A stretch of DNA of 64,000 bases from Chengkuizengella marina (GTDB lineage Bacteria > Bacillota > Bacilli > Paenibacillales > KCTC-33759), in the NCBI RefSeq assembly GCF_009910845.1, contig NZ_SIJB01000014.1, forward strand, positions 19,759 to 83,758, in the 5' to 3' direction. A model generated the notes under the pieces. The model worked only from the letters and a program-made list of their open reading frames with translations. It ran no database searches and was not told the origin of the DNA. The translations under genes and the position numbers were made by a program. Positions 28,003 through 37,320 of the stretch are shown here, piece by piece (position 1 is the first letter of the stretch; the number at the start of each line of letters is the position of its first letter).

Positions 28003-28239
28003 ATGAAAAATCAAATTACAGTTTATACGACAAACACATGTCCTTATTGTTTAATGTTGAAAAACTTTTTGAATGAACAAGGGCTGCCTTTTGAAGAGAT
28101 CAATTTACAAAATGACGCTGGTGCAGCACAAAAGCTGATTAAAACTACAGGCCAATTAGGTGTGCCTCAAGCAGAGGTCAATGGAGAATGGGTATTAGGA
28201 TTTGATCGTAATAAGATACTGGAGTTAATTCATAAATAA
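28003..28239 (+). CDS. Glutaredoxin-family protein
   Basis: A 78-residue thiol-disulfide protein with the CPYC active site at residues 13-16 and the GVPQAEVNGEWVLGFDRNKI segment with the cis-proline (VP) typical of glutaredoxins. It could reduce persulfides on the carrier proteins of this operon; that role is inferred from position. GGAGGTG precedes the ATG, and it starts 16 bp after the TusA-rhodanese stop. Confidence 0.9.
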   Translation: MKNQITVYTTNTCPYCLMLKNFLNEQGLPFEEINLQNDAGAAQKLIKTTGQLGVPQAEVNGEWVLGFDRNKILELIHK

Positions 28240-28288
28240 ACAACGGTGTCATTTAGCAAGTTAAAAATTTTTAGGAGGATGAATAATC

Positions 28289-28684
28289 ATGTCAAATAAA
28301 GTGGCAATCATCGCATCTAATGGTAGTTTATTTGATGCATATAAAGTGTTTAATATAGCAACAGCATCCGCAGCAACGGACGCAGAAGTAGGTATATTCT
28401 TTACTTTTGAGGGTTTGAATCTAATTCATAAAGAAGGGAATCAGCATCTTCCTTTACCAGAGGGAAAAGAACATTTTCAGGAAGGTTTTAAAGCAGCTCA
28501 AGTCCCATCTATTGATGAGCTTATTGTCATGGCAAAAGATTTAGGTGTGAAATTTATTGCTTGTCAAATGACGATGGATGTTATGAATGTAAAAAAAGAA
28601 GATTTAATTTATGGGATTGATGTAGGAGGGGCAGTGACCTTTCTTGATTTTGCTAAAGATGCAAATGTAAATTTAACATTCTAA
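28289..28684 (+). CDS. DsrE/DsrF-like family protein, second copy
   Basis: A 131-residue DsrE/F-fold protein related to the first gene of the operon. It shares the end block VKFIACQMTMDVMNVKKEDLIYGIDVGGAVTF, with one Cys in IACQMTMD, but lacks the basic insert of the longer copy. Two DsrE-type proteins in one operon suggest separate sulfur donors or a heteromeric carrier. TTAGGAGGATGAA lies before the ATG. Confidence 0.88.
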   Translation: MSNKVAIIASNGSLFDAYKVFNIATASAATDAEVGIFFTFEGLNLIHKEGNQHLPLPEGKEHFQEGFKAAQVPSIDELIVMAKDLGVKFIACQMTMDVMNVKKEDLIYGIDVGGAVTFLDFAKDANVNLTF

Positions 28685-28726
28685 AAAACTCGCAGTCTGC
28701 GAGTAAAAATTAAAGGAGTGAAAGAA

Positions 28727-29860
28727 ATGAGTGTAACAGTGAAAACAGCTCAGCAAATTTTTGACCAAGTGTTAAATAAAGAAGAATTGTTTATTTTAGA
28801 TGTACGTAATAAAGATGACTTTAAAGATTGGAAAATTGAAGGAAAACAAATCGATCATTTTAATATTCCTTATTTTGAACTGATTGATGGGGTAGAAGAG
28901 ATTATGGATAAAATTCCATCTGATAAAGAAATTATAGTTGTATGTGCTAAAGAAGGTTCATCCAAAATGGTGGCTGAGATGTTAAGTGAACAAGGATTAA
29001 CAGCTTCTTATCTAAAGGGCGGCATGAAATCATGGAGTGAGTATCTTTATAAAACAGAAGTATATTCAGATGACAAGATGAAAGTTTACCAATTTGTAAG
29101 AGTAGGTAAAGGATGTTTATCCTATATGATTGTCTCTGGGGAAGAAGCATTAATCGTTGATCCTTCAAGATTTACTGATATTTATAAAAAGGCTGCAAAG
29201 GATGAAGGTGTGAATATAACACATATTGTAGATTCCCATCTTCATGCGGATCATATTTCTGGTGGTCGTATACTAGCTGAAGAAACAGGAGCTAACTATT
29301 ATTTAATGAAAAGTGAAGGGGCAATTTTTGATTTCAAAGCGCTAGAAAATTATAACAAAATTGACTTTGAGCATGTTTCATTAGAAGTGATTGCTGTAAA
29401 AACTCCAGGACATACTCCAGGTAGTGTTTCATTCTTTGTAAATGAAAAAGTATTATTCTCAGGAGATACCATCTTTGTAAGTGGTTTAGGTAGACCAGAT
29501 TTAGGTGGAAAGGTTAGAGAATGGGCTAAAGATTTATATGATACGGTTTATAACAAAGTTTCCCTGATCACAGATGATGTGATTGTGCTTCCTGCACATT
29601 ATGCTGATTTTGAAGAAGAAGTAAATGTAGCTGGATATATAGGTGAGATATTAGGTGAAATTCGTAAACAAAATGAAATGATGTCCAATCAGAGTGAGTC
29701 AGATTTCGTTGAACATGTAGCACAATCTGCAAGCTCAGAAACACCTCCAAACTTCGAAGAGATTATCGCAATAAATAGAGGGGTAGAAGAAGCAGAAGAA
29801 GAAAAGCAGCAAGAGTTAGAAATTGGTCCAAATCGTTGTGCAGTTCACCATACTAATTAA
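28727..29860 (+). CDS. Rhodanese / metallo-beta-lactamase-fold hydrolase (persulfide dioxygenase-like)
   Basis: A 377-residue protein with an N-terminal rhodanese-like domain (Cys73 in VVCAKEGSSK) and an MBL-fold domain with HLHADH at 171-176. This is the ETHE1-like arrangement, as in B. subtilis YrkH; in S. aureus CstB the same domains occur in another order. It probably oxidises a persulfide to sulfite or thiosulfate with non-haem iron. AAGGAG lies nine bases before ATG 28727. The C-terminal 60 residues are acidic and end NRCAVHHTN. Confidence 0.88.
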   Translation: MSVTVKTAQQIFDQVLNKEELFILDVRNKDDFKDWKIEGKQIDHFNIPYFELIDGVEEIMDKIPSDKEIIVVCAKEGSSKMVAEMLSEQGLTASYLKGGMKSWSEYLYKTEVYSDDKMKVYQFVRVGKGCLSYMIVSGEEALIVDPSRFTDIYKKAAKDEGVNITHIVDSHLHADHISGGRILAEETGANYYLMKSEGAIFDFKALENYNKIDFEHVSLEVIAVKTPGHTPGSVSFFVNEKVLFSGDTIFVSGLGRPDLGGKVREWAKDLYDTVYNKVSLITDDVIVLPAHYADFEEEVNVAGYIGEILGEIRKQNEMMSNQSESDFVEHVAQSASSETPPNFEEIIAINRGVEEAEEEKQQELEIGPNRCAVHHTN

Positions 29861-29881
29861 AAAATAAGGAGAGATAAGAAC

Positions 29882-30109
29882 ATGAATGCAACAAAAATAT
29901 TAGACGCTAAAGGTTTAGCGTGTCCAATGCCGATCGTAAAAACAAAAAAAATGATAGAGGAGTTACAATCAGGTGATATTTTAGAAATACATGCTACAGA
30001 CAAAGGGGCTAAAAATGATTTGGCCGCTTGGGTAAAATCAACGGGTCATGAGTTATTAGAATCCTCAGAAGATAACGGGTTGTTTAAATTTTGGATAAAA
30101 AAAGGCTAA
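29882..30109 (+). CDS. TusA-like sulfur carrier
   Basis: A 75-residue TusA-family protein. LDAKGLACPMPIVKTKK is nearly the same as the N-terminus of the TusA-rhodanese fusion, with Cys14 as the carrier residue. It probably exchanges sulfur with the rhodaneses of this operon. AAGGAGAG precedes the ATG, 21 bp after the previous stop. Compare B. subtilis YrkI. Confidence 0.92.
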   Translation: MNATKILDAKGLACPMPIVKTKKMIEELQSGDILEIHATDKGAKNDLAAWVKSTGHELLESSEDNGLFKFWIKKG

Positions 30110-30151
30110 TTGAAATAGTGAGAGAAGAATGAGAAGAAGGGAGGGAAAAAC

Positions 30152-31810
30152 GTGTTAAAAAAAATTATCCCAGCAATTGATTGGATTCAAAATTACAATA
30201 AACATGATCTTAAAGGAGATATGTCGGCTGGTGTAATTGTTGCTATTATGTTAATACCACAGGCTATGGCTTATGCCATGATTGCAGGTTTGCCTCCAGT
30301 CATTGGTTTATACGCATCTACAATCCCACTTTTTATTTATGCGATTCTGGGATCTTCCAAACATTTAGCAGTAGGTCCAGTTGCTATGGTTTCGCTTCTT
30401 GTTTTATCGGGTGTATCTGCTTTAGCTGAACCAGGTTCTGAAGAATATTTATCCTATGTCTTTTTACTGATGTTTATGATAGGGATCATTCAGTTTAGCA
30501 TGGGAATATTTAAATTAGGTTTTATCGTTAATTTTTTATCCCATGCAGTAGTAAGTGGGTTTACATCCGCTGCGGCTTTAATTATTGGTTTAAGTCAGTT
30601 AAAAAATTTATTAGGCATCAATTTGGATACAGGTGAAACGATATTTCATACTTTGTTTGAAGCGGCTCAGAGAATCAGTGAAATCAATATAATTACCTTT
30701 TTAATTGGTATTGGCAGCATTCTCACTTTGCTTTTTTTCAAGAAAAAACTACCGCGATTTCCTGCTCCATTAGTGGTTGTTTTGGTAAGTACGTTATTGG
30801 TATATTTTCTGAATTTAAAAGATTATGGTGTGAAAATTGTTGGGGAGGTTCCAATAGGGATTCCGAGTTTTTCACTTCCTGCCTTTAATATAGATTCGAT
30901 TGTAGCATTACTACCCATTGCTTTAACGATTTCTTTTGTAGGTTTTATGGAATCTATTGCTGTTGCTAAAGCGATTGCTGCAAAAGAAAAATATAAAATT
31001 AATTCCAATCAGGAGTTAAACGGGTTGGGTTTAGCAAACATCATCGGTTCCTTTTTCTCAGCTTATCCTGTGACAGGTGGTTTTTCAAGATCTGCCGTTA
31101 ACTATCAAGCAGGAGCTAAAACAGGATTAGCCTCTATCATTACAGCTATACTCATCATTGTTACTTTATTATTTTTAACACCGTTGTTTTATTATTTACC
31201 AAATGCCGTTTTAGCAGCCATCATCATGGTAGCTGTATTTGGTTTAATTGATATACAGGAAGCAAAACATTTATTTAAGGTGAAAAAGATGGATGGGTTA
31301 ACGCTCCTCATTACTTTTATTTTTACATTAATGTTAGGAATAGAAGAAGGAATACTAATTGGAGTAGCTTTTTCTTTACTTGTCTTCATTTGGAGAAGTG
31401 CTTATCCACACATTGCTGAACTAGGATATATTGAGAAAACAAAAGTATTTAGAAATATTAAACGTTACCCTGAAGCGAAAACCTATAAAGATACTTTAAT
31501 TTTTAGAATTGATGCTTCTATTTATTTTGCAAATGTGGGGTTTATTGAAAAAAAATTTAGTGATGAAATGTCTAAAAAACCAAATATAAATCGAATTATT
31601 CTCGATTTTAGTGCTGTAAATGATATCGATGCAGTTTCAATTGATGAGTTAGAAAAAATCATGGACAATTATACAAGCGCCGGTATTCAATTTCTCATTA
31701 TTGGGATGAAAGGACCGATTAAAGATCTAGTTCAAAAAGCAGGTTGGAATGAAAAATATGGACAAAATATTAAACATCCATCATTGCAACATGTTTTACA
31801 AATGAAGTGA
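30152..31810 (+). CDS. SulP family anion transporter with STAS domain
   Basis: A 552-residue SLC26/SulP transporter, with 10 or more membrane helices and a C-terminal STAS domain (about 440-550, with RIILDFSAVNDIDAVSIDELEKIM). The N-terminal signature MLIPQAMAYAMIAGLPPVIGLYAS is clear. SulP proteins carry sulfate or bicarbonate; a carbonic anhydrase gene follows at once, which favours bicarbonate or a coupled sulfate/bicarbonate role. In the B. subtilis yrk operon this position holds a different permease (YrkJ). GTG start after GGGAGGG. Confidence 0.9.
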   Translation: MLKKIIPAIDWIQNYNKHDLKGDMSAGVIVAIMLIPQAMAYAMIAGLPPVIGLYASTIPLFIYAILGSSKHLAVGPVAMVSLLVLSGVSALAEPGSEEYLSYVFLLMFMIGIIQFSMGIFKLGFIVNFLSHAVVSGFTSAAALIIGLSQLKNLLGINLDTGETIFHTLFEAAQRISEINIITFLIGIGSILTLLFFKKKLPRFPAPLVVVLVSTLLVYFLNLKDYGVKIVGEVPIGIPSFSLPAFNIDSIVALLPIALTISFVGFMESIAVAKAIAAKEKYKINSNQELNGLGLANIIGSFFSAYPVTGGFSRSAVNYQAGAKTGLASIITAILIIVTLLFLTPLFYYLPNAVLAAIIMVAVFGLIDIQEAKHLFKVKKMDGLTLLITFIFTLMLGIEEGILIGVAFSLLVFIWRSAYPHIAELGYIEKTKVFRNIKRYPEAKTYKDTLIFRIDASIYFANVGFIEKKFSDEMSKKPNINRIILDFSAVNDIDAVSIDELEKIMDNYTSAGIQFLIIGMKGPIKDLVQKAGWNEKYGQNIKHPSLQHVLQMK

Positions 31811-31838
31811 TGAGAGATAAAAGATAGGTGAACGAAAA

Positions 31839-32417
31839 ATGACTTTAACAGAGACTAATTTAATAAAACAAAATGAACAGTTCGTTACAGAGATATTACA
31901 GCAAGATCCAGCATATTTTCACAAATTAGTAAAAGGCCAATCTCCTGAATATTTTGTGCTGGCTTGTAGTGATTCCCGTGTTAGTCCATCTGTAACAGCA
32001 AATATGCCTTTAGGAAATATGTTTGTTCATCGCAATGTAGCAAATCAAGTTGTTGAGGGCGATCATAGTTTTTCAGCGGGGTTATATTATGCTTTAAAAC
32101 ATTTAAAAGTAAAAAAAATACTCATAGAAGGTCATACTCAATGTGGAGGGATTCAAGCCGCATGTGAAATGAAACAAGAACAGAGTAATTTACAAAAAGA
32201 CGATGGATTTCATTTATGGGTTTCAGAAATTCAACAAAACGTACCAAGTAAACATCAGTGTGATGAATTAACATCATTTGAGTTGTCTAAATTAAATGTG
32301 TTAAATCAAATAGAAAATCTCAAAAAACATCCTGTTTATATAAAGTATGGATCTAATGTTGACATTATAGGGTTTGTATTTGATCTGTCTTCTGGAAAGT
32401 TACAGAAGGTGACTTAA
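31839..32417 (+). CDS. Beta-carbonic anhydrase
   Basis: A 192-residue beta-class carbonic anhydrase that interconverts CO2 and bicarbonate. Zinc and catalytic residues are Cys43, Asp45 and Arg47 in LACSDSRVSPS, and His99 and Cys102 in GHTQCGG. It starts 28 bp after the SulP gene, a pairing seen in several bacteria for bicarbonate uptake. Its inclusion in a sulfur operon is unusual. Confidence 0.92.
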   Translation: MTLTETNLIKQNEQFVTEILQQDPAYFHKLVKGQSPEYFVLACSDSRVSPSVTANMPLGNMFVHRNVANQVVEGDHSFSAGLYYALKHLKVKKILIEGHTQCGGIQAACEMKQEQSNLQKDDGFHLWVSEIQQNVPSKHQCDELTSFELSKLNVLNQIENLKKHPVYIKYGSNVDIIGFVFDLSSGKLQKVT

Positions 32418-32543
32418 TCACTTTGGAACAAGCATAACGTCACATTCTTTGGGATTACTTTTATAAGTATATGTACTTGTTTCATTCAACTACTCATGAT
32501 AGTATACCTATACATGTATGAGTGATTGAAGGGGGTTTATAGG

Positions 32544-32804
32544 ATGGAATATGGAGAAGATGTCAAAAGGAGATTAAAACGTTTAGAAGGACAAGTTCGT
32601 GGGGTATTAAATATGATGGAAGAGGACAAACCTTGCAAGGAAGTGGTTAGTCAATTATCTGCAGTAAGAAGTGCTGCAGACAAAGCGATTGCTTATATTG
32701 TAGCTATGAACTTAGAAAACTGTATTTTAGAAGAACAAGAAAAAGGAAACGACACGAGTAAACTAGTGAAAGAAGCCATTGATTTATTAGTCAAGAGCAG
32801 ATAA
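32544..32804 (+). CDS. cstR: CsoR/CstR-family persulfide-sensing repressor
   Basis: An 86-residue CsoR-family all-helical repressor. It has RLKRLEGQVRGVLNMMEEDKPC and two cysteines, Cys31 and Cys60, the same positions as in S. aureus CstR. The copper-binding His of true CsoR (in a HxxxC pattern before the second Cys) is replaced by Asn in MNLENC. It is therefore likely a persulfide sensor acting on the palindromes at 26468 and 27349. ATG 32544 follows GAAGGGGG by eight bases. Confidence 0.87.
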   Translation: MEYGEDVKRRLKRLEGQVRGVLNMMEEDKPCKEVVSQLSAVRSAADKAIAYIVAMNLENCILEEQEKGNDTSKLVKEAIDLLVKSR

Positions 32805-32836
32805 AATCGTTTCGAATACATGGTTTGTAAATATTA

Positions 32837-32869
32837 AAACGTCGATCCATTGATTTGGTCGACGTTTTT
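32837..32869. terminator. Bidirectional terminator after cstR
   Basis: AAAACGTCGA (32837-32846) pairs with TCGACGTTTT (32859-32868) followed by a T run. It separates the sulfur operon from the convergent bactofilin gene. Confidence 0.8.
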
Positions 32870-32883
32870 ATTACTGTATGTAA

Positions 32884-33297
32884 TTAAGCAGGTACATTTT
32901 TTTTCTTATCTTGTTTGATTTCACTTTGAATATCTGTTGTACTTTGATCGGCAATCATCTTACTGCTGCCTTCAAATTTTCCCCCATCTTCAATAGATAA
33001 GATCGATATAGAAATATTGCCATGGACTTTACCAGTAGAGGAGATTTGCAGTTTCTTTGTTTCAACATTACCTTCAATTTTACCTACAACCGTAGTATTA
33101 CGAGCAGTGATATTTGAAACGGCTACACCATTTTCTCCGATAATGACGTCACCTTCACAATGAATATCCCCTACGATTTTACCATCAATGCGAATGCTTG
33201 CTTCCGATTTTATGTTCCCATCAAAATATGATCCTTCACCGATTAAAGTATCTGTTTTATTTGGATCCATGTTTTTTTCTTTGTTACCTTTAAACAA
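32884..33297 (-). CDS. Bactofilin, copy 2
   Basis: A 137-residue bactofilin paralogous to the one at 13825-14307. Repeats include GEGSYFDGNIKSEASIRIDGKIVGDIHCEGD and GKVHGNISISILSIEDGGKFEG (read as separate strands). The start is TTG 33297, after AAGGGATG; MFKGNKEKNMD agrees with the MFKKSEAN opening of copy 1. It follows an M23 peptidase gene by 43 bp, repeating the first locus. Confidence 0.88.
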   Translation of the reverse strand: MFKGNKEKNMDPNKTDTLIGEGSYFDGNIKSEASIRIDGKIVGDIHCEGDVIIGENGVAVSNITARNTTVVGKIEGNVETKKLQISSTGKVHGNISISILSIEDGGKFEGSSKMIADQSTTDIQSEIKQDKKKNVPA

Positions 33298-33340
33298 AAT
33301 ACATCATCCCTTCTAAAGATAGAAATACAGTTTTTTGTAT

Positions 33341-34390
33341 TTATTGAATGAAATCTAACGGATTTTGTCTTTGACCATTTTTAACTATTTCATAATGAAG
33401 ATGTGGTCCTGTACTTCGTCCGGTTGAACCTACCAAACCTATCTTTTGTCCTTTTTTTACCTGTTGCCCAGATTCAACTAATATCTTATTTAAGTGCATG
33501 TATCTAGTAATCATCCCTCTGGAATGATTGATGGTGATTTGATTTCCATAGATCCGATCATAACCCGTATAACTAATGGTTCCATCAGCTGCTGCAAAAA
33601 CAGGATCGTTATAGAAGGCTCCAATGTCTAATCCTGTGTGAAAGCTAAGCGCATTAGTAAAAGGATCTCTTCGATATCCAAAATTAGATGTGACTTTTTG
33701 ATGGTTTGTAGGCCAAATTGAAGGTGTTATATTTAATAGCTGTTGATATTCTACAATATCTTGTTTTGAGTCTGATAAACTAACTAATAAGGAATCCACA
33801 TTTTTATTTAAAGAGATTAAATTTTCAGATGTATTTGTTGTAATATCATTTAAAGATTCATTATGTAACGGTACAAGATGACCACCTGTACCTATAAGTT
33901 TATTATTTTTATGTAGAATAGAAACGGATGATGTGGCAACAGCATCTTTTTCTAATATAGTGTTTGATGGATCTGCAAGCGCAGTAGTGTCATTTCCCGT
34001 GATTTTTTTTATTTCATTTTCTAATTTTTCTAACTCATTTAGTTTTGATTCTATTTCTTTCGTTTGTTCTGATAAACTCATTAAATTGGTTTGTAATTGT
34101 TCAATCGTTTCATCTTTATCTTCAATGGTTTGATTTTTTTCAGTAACCATATCGGTATATTTCGTTTCACTTACTTTTAAAGTTGTATGTAATCGATCGT
34201 ACTTTAGCAAAGCACTTTGATGAAGTGTGAAGAGGACGAAGATAGAGAAGATAAGTAGGCCAAGGAAAATGGGAAGGCTATATAGAATGAAATCCATCAC
34301 CTTAAATTGTATGGATGAACGACCAGCATCTTCTAAAATAATAAAAGTGAACTTCTTTTTCTTCCACTTAAATTTAAATAGTTTTTTCAT
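33341..34390 (-). CDS. M23 family metallopeptidase with coiled coil, copy 2
   Basis: A 349-residue LytM-type endopeptidase like the one at 14328-15302. The N-terminus MKKLFKFKWKKKK is very basic, followed by one membrane segment, a coiled coil and the M23 domain with SFHTGLDIGAF, YMHLNK and GPHLHYE. Compared with copy 1 it has an extra Ser/Thr/Asn-rich segment of about 60 residues (TTALADPSN ... TNTSENL) between coiled coil and peptidase. ATG 34390 follows AGGAG by six bases. Confidence 0.88.
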   Translation of the reverse strand: MKKLFKFKWKKKKFTFIILEDAGRSSIQFKVMDFILYSLPIFLGLLIFSIFVLFTLHQSALLKYDRLHTTLKVSETKYTDMVTEKNQTIEDKDETIEQLQTNLMSLSEQTKEIESKLNELEKLENEIKKITGNDTTALADPSNTILEKDAVATSSVSILHKNNKLIGTGGHLVPLHNESLNDITTNTSENLISLNKNVDSLLVSLSDSKQDIVEYQQLLNITPSIWPTNHQKVTSNFGYRRDPFTNALSFHTGLDIGAFYNDPVFAAADGTISYTGYDRIYGNQITINHSRGMITRYMHLNKILVESGQQVKKGQKIGLVGSTGRSTGPHLHYEIVKNGQRQNPLDFIQ

Positions 34391-34561
34391 ACGTAACTCC
34401 TTATGTGTCCTTTTAAAGTAAGTGATCAAAAATGATTGTTTACCAAATTGTGTAGTAAAAGTTCAATTGTAAGTATTTCTAACATGAAAAAATATTTCTG
34501 TCATTAATTATTCTACATAAGAACTAAAAAACCTGCCTCTAAATCCAAAAATAATTAAATT

Positions 34562-35884
34562 TTATGTTTTATTTTGTCTTAATTTGTTGCATTTAATCAT
34601 TTCCATGAATGAGGTGAGTAAAGCACCGGTCAAACATAATGCAAAACCAATCCCAGCAATAAGCCCACAAATAGAATAAAGTCTCCCAAACAAAATCCCA
34701 AATAAGATAAAAAGAACACAAGAGAGAATAAGTAAGTTGGTAGACCAGCGCCAGTTTCCAGCATACCTGTGCTCTTTTTTAACGATATTGGATTGTTTCT
34801 TTTTAAATTTCTTTCTTCTAGAAAAAGCAAACAATATAATCAAAACGGGGACTTGAAGACCTAAGGTGATTACAACACTGCTGTAACTTGAAAAAATATA
34901 CAGTTCTGTAATACTTGAAAAAGATAGAACTTTAAACATATAGAGGAACCAACCAACAGATGTAGAATAGATTCGATAGTCTTTTCGATTTGTATAACTG
35001 CTTAGTCCGATTAAACCTGCGATAAACATAAAAATCATATTTAACATAAACGAAAAAGTATACGCTGTAACCATAATAATTTCCAATCGTTCCAAAAAAT
35101 CTGTAAAATGAATTTGTTCTGCTAAAAGATAAATAGGATACGTGGCTTTACTCCCAATATTAGGTCCTAAAACAGTAATCGTTAAAGCCATAACTAAGGT
35201 TAAGATAAATGTAGCGTTTATTAATCCAAATCTGATGGCTGCATGAATTTGCTTAGGAACAGAAAGTGCATGTAAAAAAGCGCCTAAAATAAAAATGTCT
35301 CCAAACCATCCAATAGTTAAAGTGTTTGATTTTACGAATCCATCAACACCCTTTGCTAAAATAGGAAGTAACCTTTCAAATTGAATGTCTCCTATTAACA
35401 TAAGTGGCATCGTGAATGCCATGCCAATAAACAATAAAAAAGTTAATTCATTTACACGTGCACTTACTTCATAACTCATTTTCCCATAGTAAATGAACAT
35501 GAGAATTATGATGATCCCAATAATATAAATAGGGGTCGAAATTAAAATAGAGCTGTCCATAAATGCAGTCAAAATAGCAATATTTCGCATCAATGATATC
35601 CAAATATAAGCTATGATAATGAAGTTTATAATGCCCCCCATGACTTTACCTAAAATTTGTTGTGAGATTTCAAATATGTTTTTTTCGGGGAATCTTTTAG
35701 ACAATTCGTAAAATATGTATGTAATACACAATGCATAAATAAGCGGTATTGTATACGCAATCCAACCATTATGACCAGAAATATAGAGTGCTTCTCTTGG
35801 GAAAAAAGTCTGACTGCTGGTGAAAATAATGACAGTTGCAAGCCAAGATAATTGTGAAGGACTAATAATTTGTCGTTGATCCAT
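34562..35884 (-). CDS. GerB-family spore germination permease (B subunit), operon 2
   Basis: A 440-residue GerAB-type permease, longer than usual (about 365) because of a C-terminal extension with two more hydrophobic segments after a basic stretch (RRKKFKKKQ). It begins MDQRQIISPSQLSWLATVII, the family opening. It is the last gene of operon 2, 16 bp after the small D-type gene. B subunits hold the germinant pocket. AAGGAG is 11 bases from the ATG. Confidence 0.88.
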   Translation of the reverse strand: MDQRQIISPSQLSWLATVIIFTSSQTFFPREALYISGHNGWIAYTIPLIYALCITYIFYELSKRFPEKNIFEISQQILGKVMGGIINFIIIAYIWISLMRNIAILTAFMDSSILISTPIYIIGIIIILMFIYYGKMSYEVSARVNELTFLLFIGMAFTMPLMLIGDIQFERLLPILAKGVDGFVKSNTLTIGWFGDIFILGAFLHALSVPKQIHAAIRFGLINATFILTLVMALTITVLGPNIGSKATYPIYLLAEQIHFTDFLERLEIIMVTAYTFSFMLNMIFMFIAGLIGLSSYTNRKDYRIYSTSVGWFLYMFKVLSFSSITELYIFSSYSSVVITLGLQVPVLIILFAFSRRKKFKKKQSNIVKKEHRYAGNWRWSTNLLILSCVLFILFGILFGRLYSICGLIAGIGFALCLTGALLTSFMEMIKCNKLRQNKT

Positions 35885-35899
35885 CAGTTCATATACTCC

Positions 35900-36136
35900 T
35901 TAATTTTCTGAATGAGCCCATTTATGAATCCATGGCGAGACATGATTGATAAAGAAATCTAAAGGCATTGGAATATCCGTATACAAATATCTCATGACCA
36001 TAAAACTGAGTACAAATAAATTTAAACTCAATAAAATGATTTTTTCAGATCGTTTGATTGACTTGAGATACTTTATATCAAAAGATATTGTTAATAAATA
36101 CAATAGAAACAAGATGATTTTAATAATACTGCTCAT
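35900..36136 (-). CDS. Small two-helix membrane protein, probable germinant receptor D subunit
   Basis: A 78-residue protein with two membrane helices (about 5-22 and 33-50) and a conserved-looking tail PMPLDFFINHVSPWIHKWAH. It overlaps the C-subunit gene by four bases (ATGA) and precedes the B gene, so it is translated with the receptor. Small D genes linked to gerA-type operons are known to change germination rate in Bacillus, and size and topology fit. Operon 1 has no such gene. Confidence 0.75.
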   Translation of the reverse strand: MSSIIKIILFLLYLLTISFDIKYLKSIKRSEKIILLSLNLFVLSFMVMRYLYTDIPMPLDFFINHVSPWIHKWAHSEN

Positions 36137-37320
36137 TTTGATTCTTCCGCCTTAACTCTATTTGTAATGTTTTCTGATACTAATCCAGCATCTGTAATAT
36201 TAGCTTTGATTTGGATTGAAAATTTGGCTTTTGCTAATTCTTCATACCAATTGTCCTCATATTTTTCCCGCCATTGTTTAGGGTAGTGGCGTTGTAATAA
36301 TAAACCTAATTGAGCTGAGTCACCCTTATTCTCTTGTATAACTTTGATTGCACTATGGATTGCTCCATCGATGTGATCTTCAAGACTTTTACTAAGTACT
36401 TCTTGCGTTGAATTATTCGTAATATCAGATCTAGTAAAGTCCTCAATTAAATTTGCATTAATCTCAATATCTAATGCATATTCAATATGATCATCATTAA
36501 GTTTAGGCTTAATTTTTACGTTCCCATTTTTAACATTAACGGATGCATACTTATTTTCTTCAATTTTTAATATTGTAGTATAAGGGCTTATTTCATCTTT
36601 TAACCACATTAAACCATGTGCCTCTTCACCTTCGAACGTTCCAACCATTTTATCATCTTGAAATTGTGCATAGCCCACAAACTCAATTTCTTTTGATGGA
36701 TCGTTAGAAAGCTGTGATTTCTTCACTGTCATATAGGACAAGATTGTATCACTACCTATAGGGCTCATTGCTTGTGCAGCTTGCCTCATATTTACTTTAA
36801 TTACCCCTCTGGCTTCCGCTAAATACAATATGTTTTCTCCAGAGAATCGTTCAAACTGTGGTTCAGCTTTTAATAGATCAAAAGCTTTTCCTTTGGCAAC
36901 AATAATATATGCGGATAGTCGATTACTGGCTGTACGTGCTGTTGTATCAAACATATCTCTAATTCCGTTTCTAGCCAGTTCTTCACTTACGATAAGTACT
37001 CGTCGATGGGAAAATGTGATTCGTTGTGACATTCTTGCTTGCATTTTAGTTACGGCTTCTCGAAGTGTCTTTCCAATATCTGAATCAATATAAGCAATAT
37101 TATCTTCAGCCCCACCCCCAGATCCTGTAGTTTGAGAAGCTCCCATTTTACCAGGTAATGCATATTGTACGGTTGTACGATAAACATGATCCTCCTCTAC
37201 ATCAACGGCAGTAGCTAGGGCAACGGCAATATCATTTAGTTCGATGCGATCCCAACATCCGGTAAGCAGTAAACATTCAATTAAGAGTGAATAAATGAGA
37301 AGCTGTATACTTTTATTCAC
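36133..37320 (-). CDS. Ger(x)C-family germinant receptor lipoprotein (C subunit), operon 2
   Basis: A 395-residue C subunit. The lipobox LLTGCWDRIELNDIAVALA places the lipidated Cys near residue 22. MSQRITFSHRRVLIVSEELARNG and the C-terminal KQWREKYEDNWYEELAKAKF segment are typical of the family. The start is GTG 37320, overlapping the end of the A-subunit gene by 8 bases, and it overlaps the D-type gene by four at the other end. All three are therefore translationally coupled. Confidence 0.9.
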   Translation of the reverse strand: MNKSIQLLIYSLLIECLLLTGCWDRIELNDIAVALATAVDVEEDHVYRTTVQYALPGKMGASQTTGSGGGAEDNIAYIDSDIGKTLREAVTKMQARMSQRITFSHRRVLIVSEELARNGIRDMFDTTARTASNRLSAYIIVAKGKAFDLLKAEPQFERFSGENILYLAEARGVIKVNMRQAAQAMSPIGSDTILSYMTVKKSQLSNDPSKEIEFVGYAQFQDDKMVGTFEGEEAHGLMWLKDEISPYTTILKIEENKYASVNVKNGNVKIKPKLNDDHIEYALDIEINANLIEDFTRSDITNNSTQEVLSKSLEDHIDGAIHSAIKVIQENKGDSAQLGLLLQRHYPKQWREKYEDNWYEELAKAKFSIQIKANITDAGLVSENITNRVKAEESK

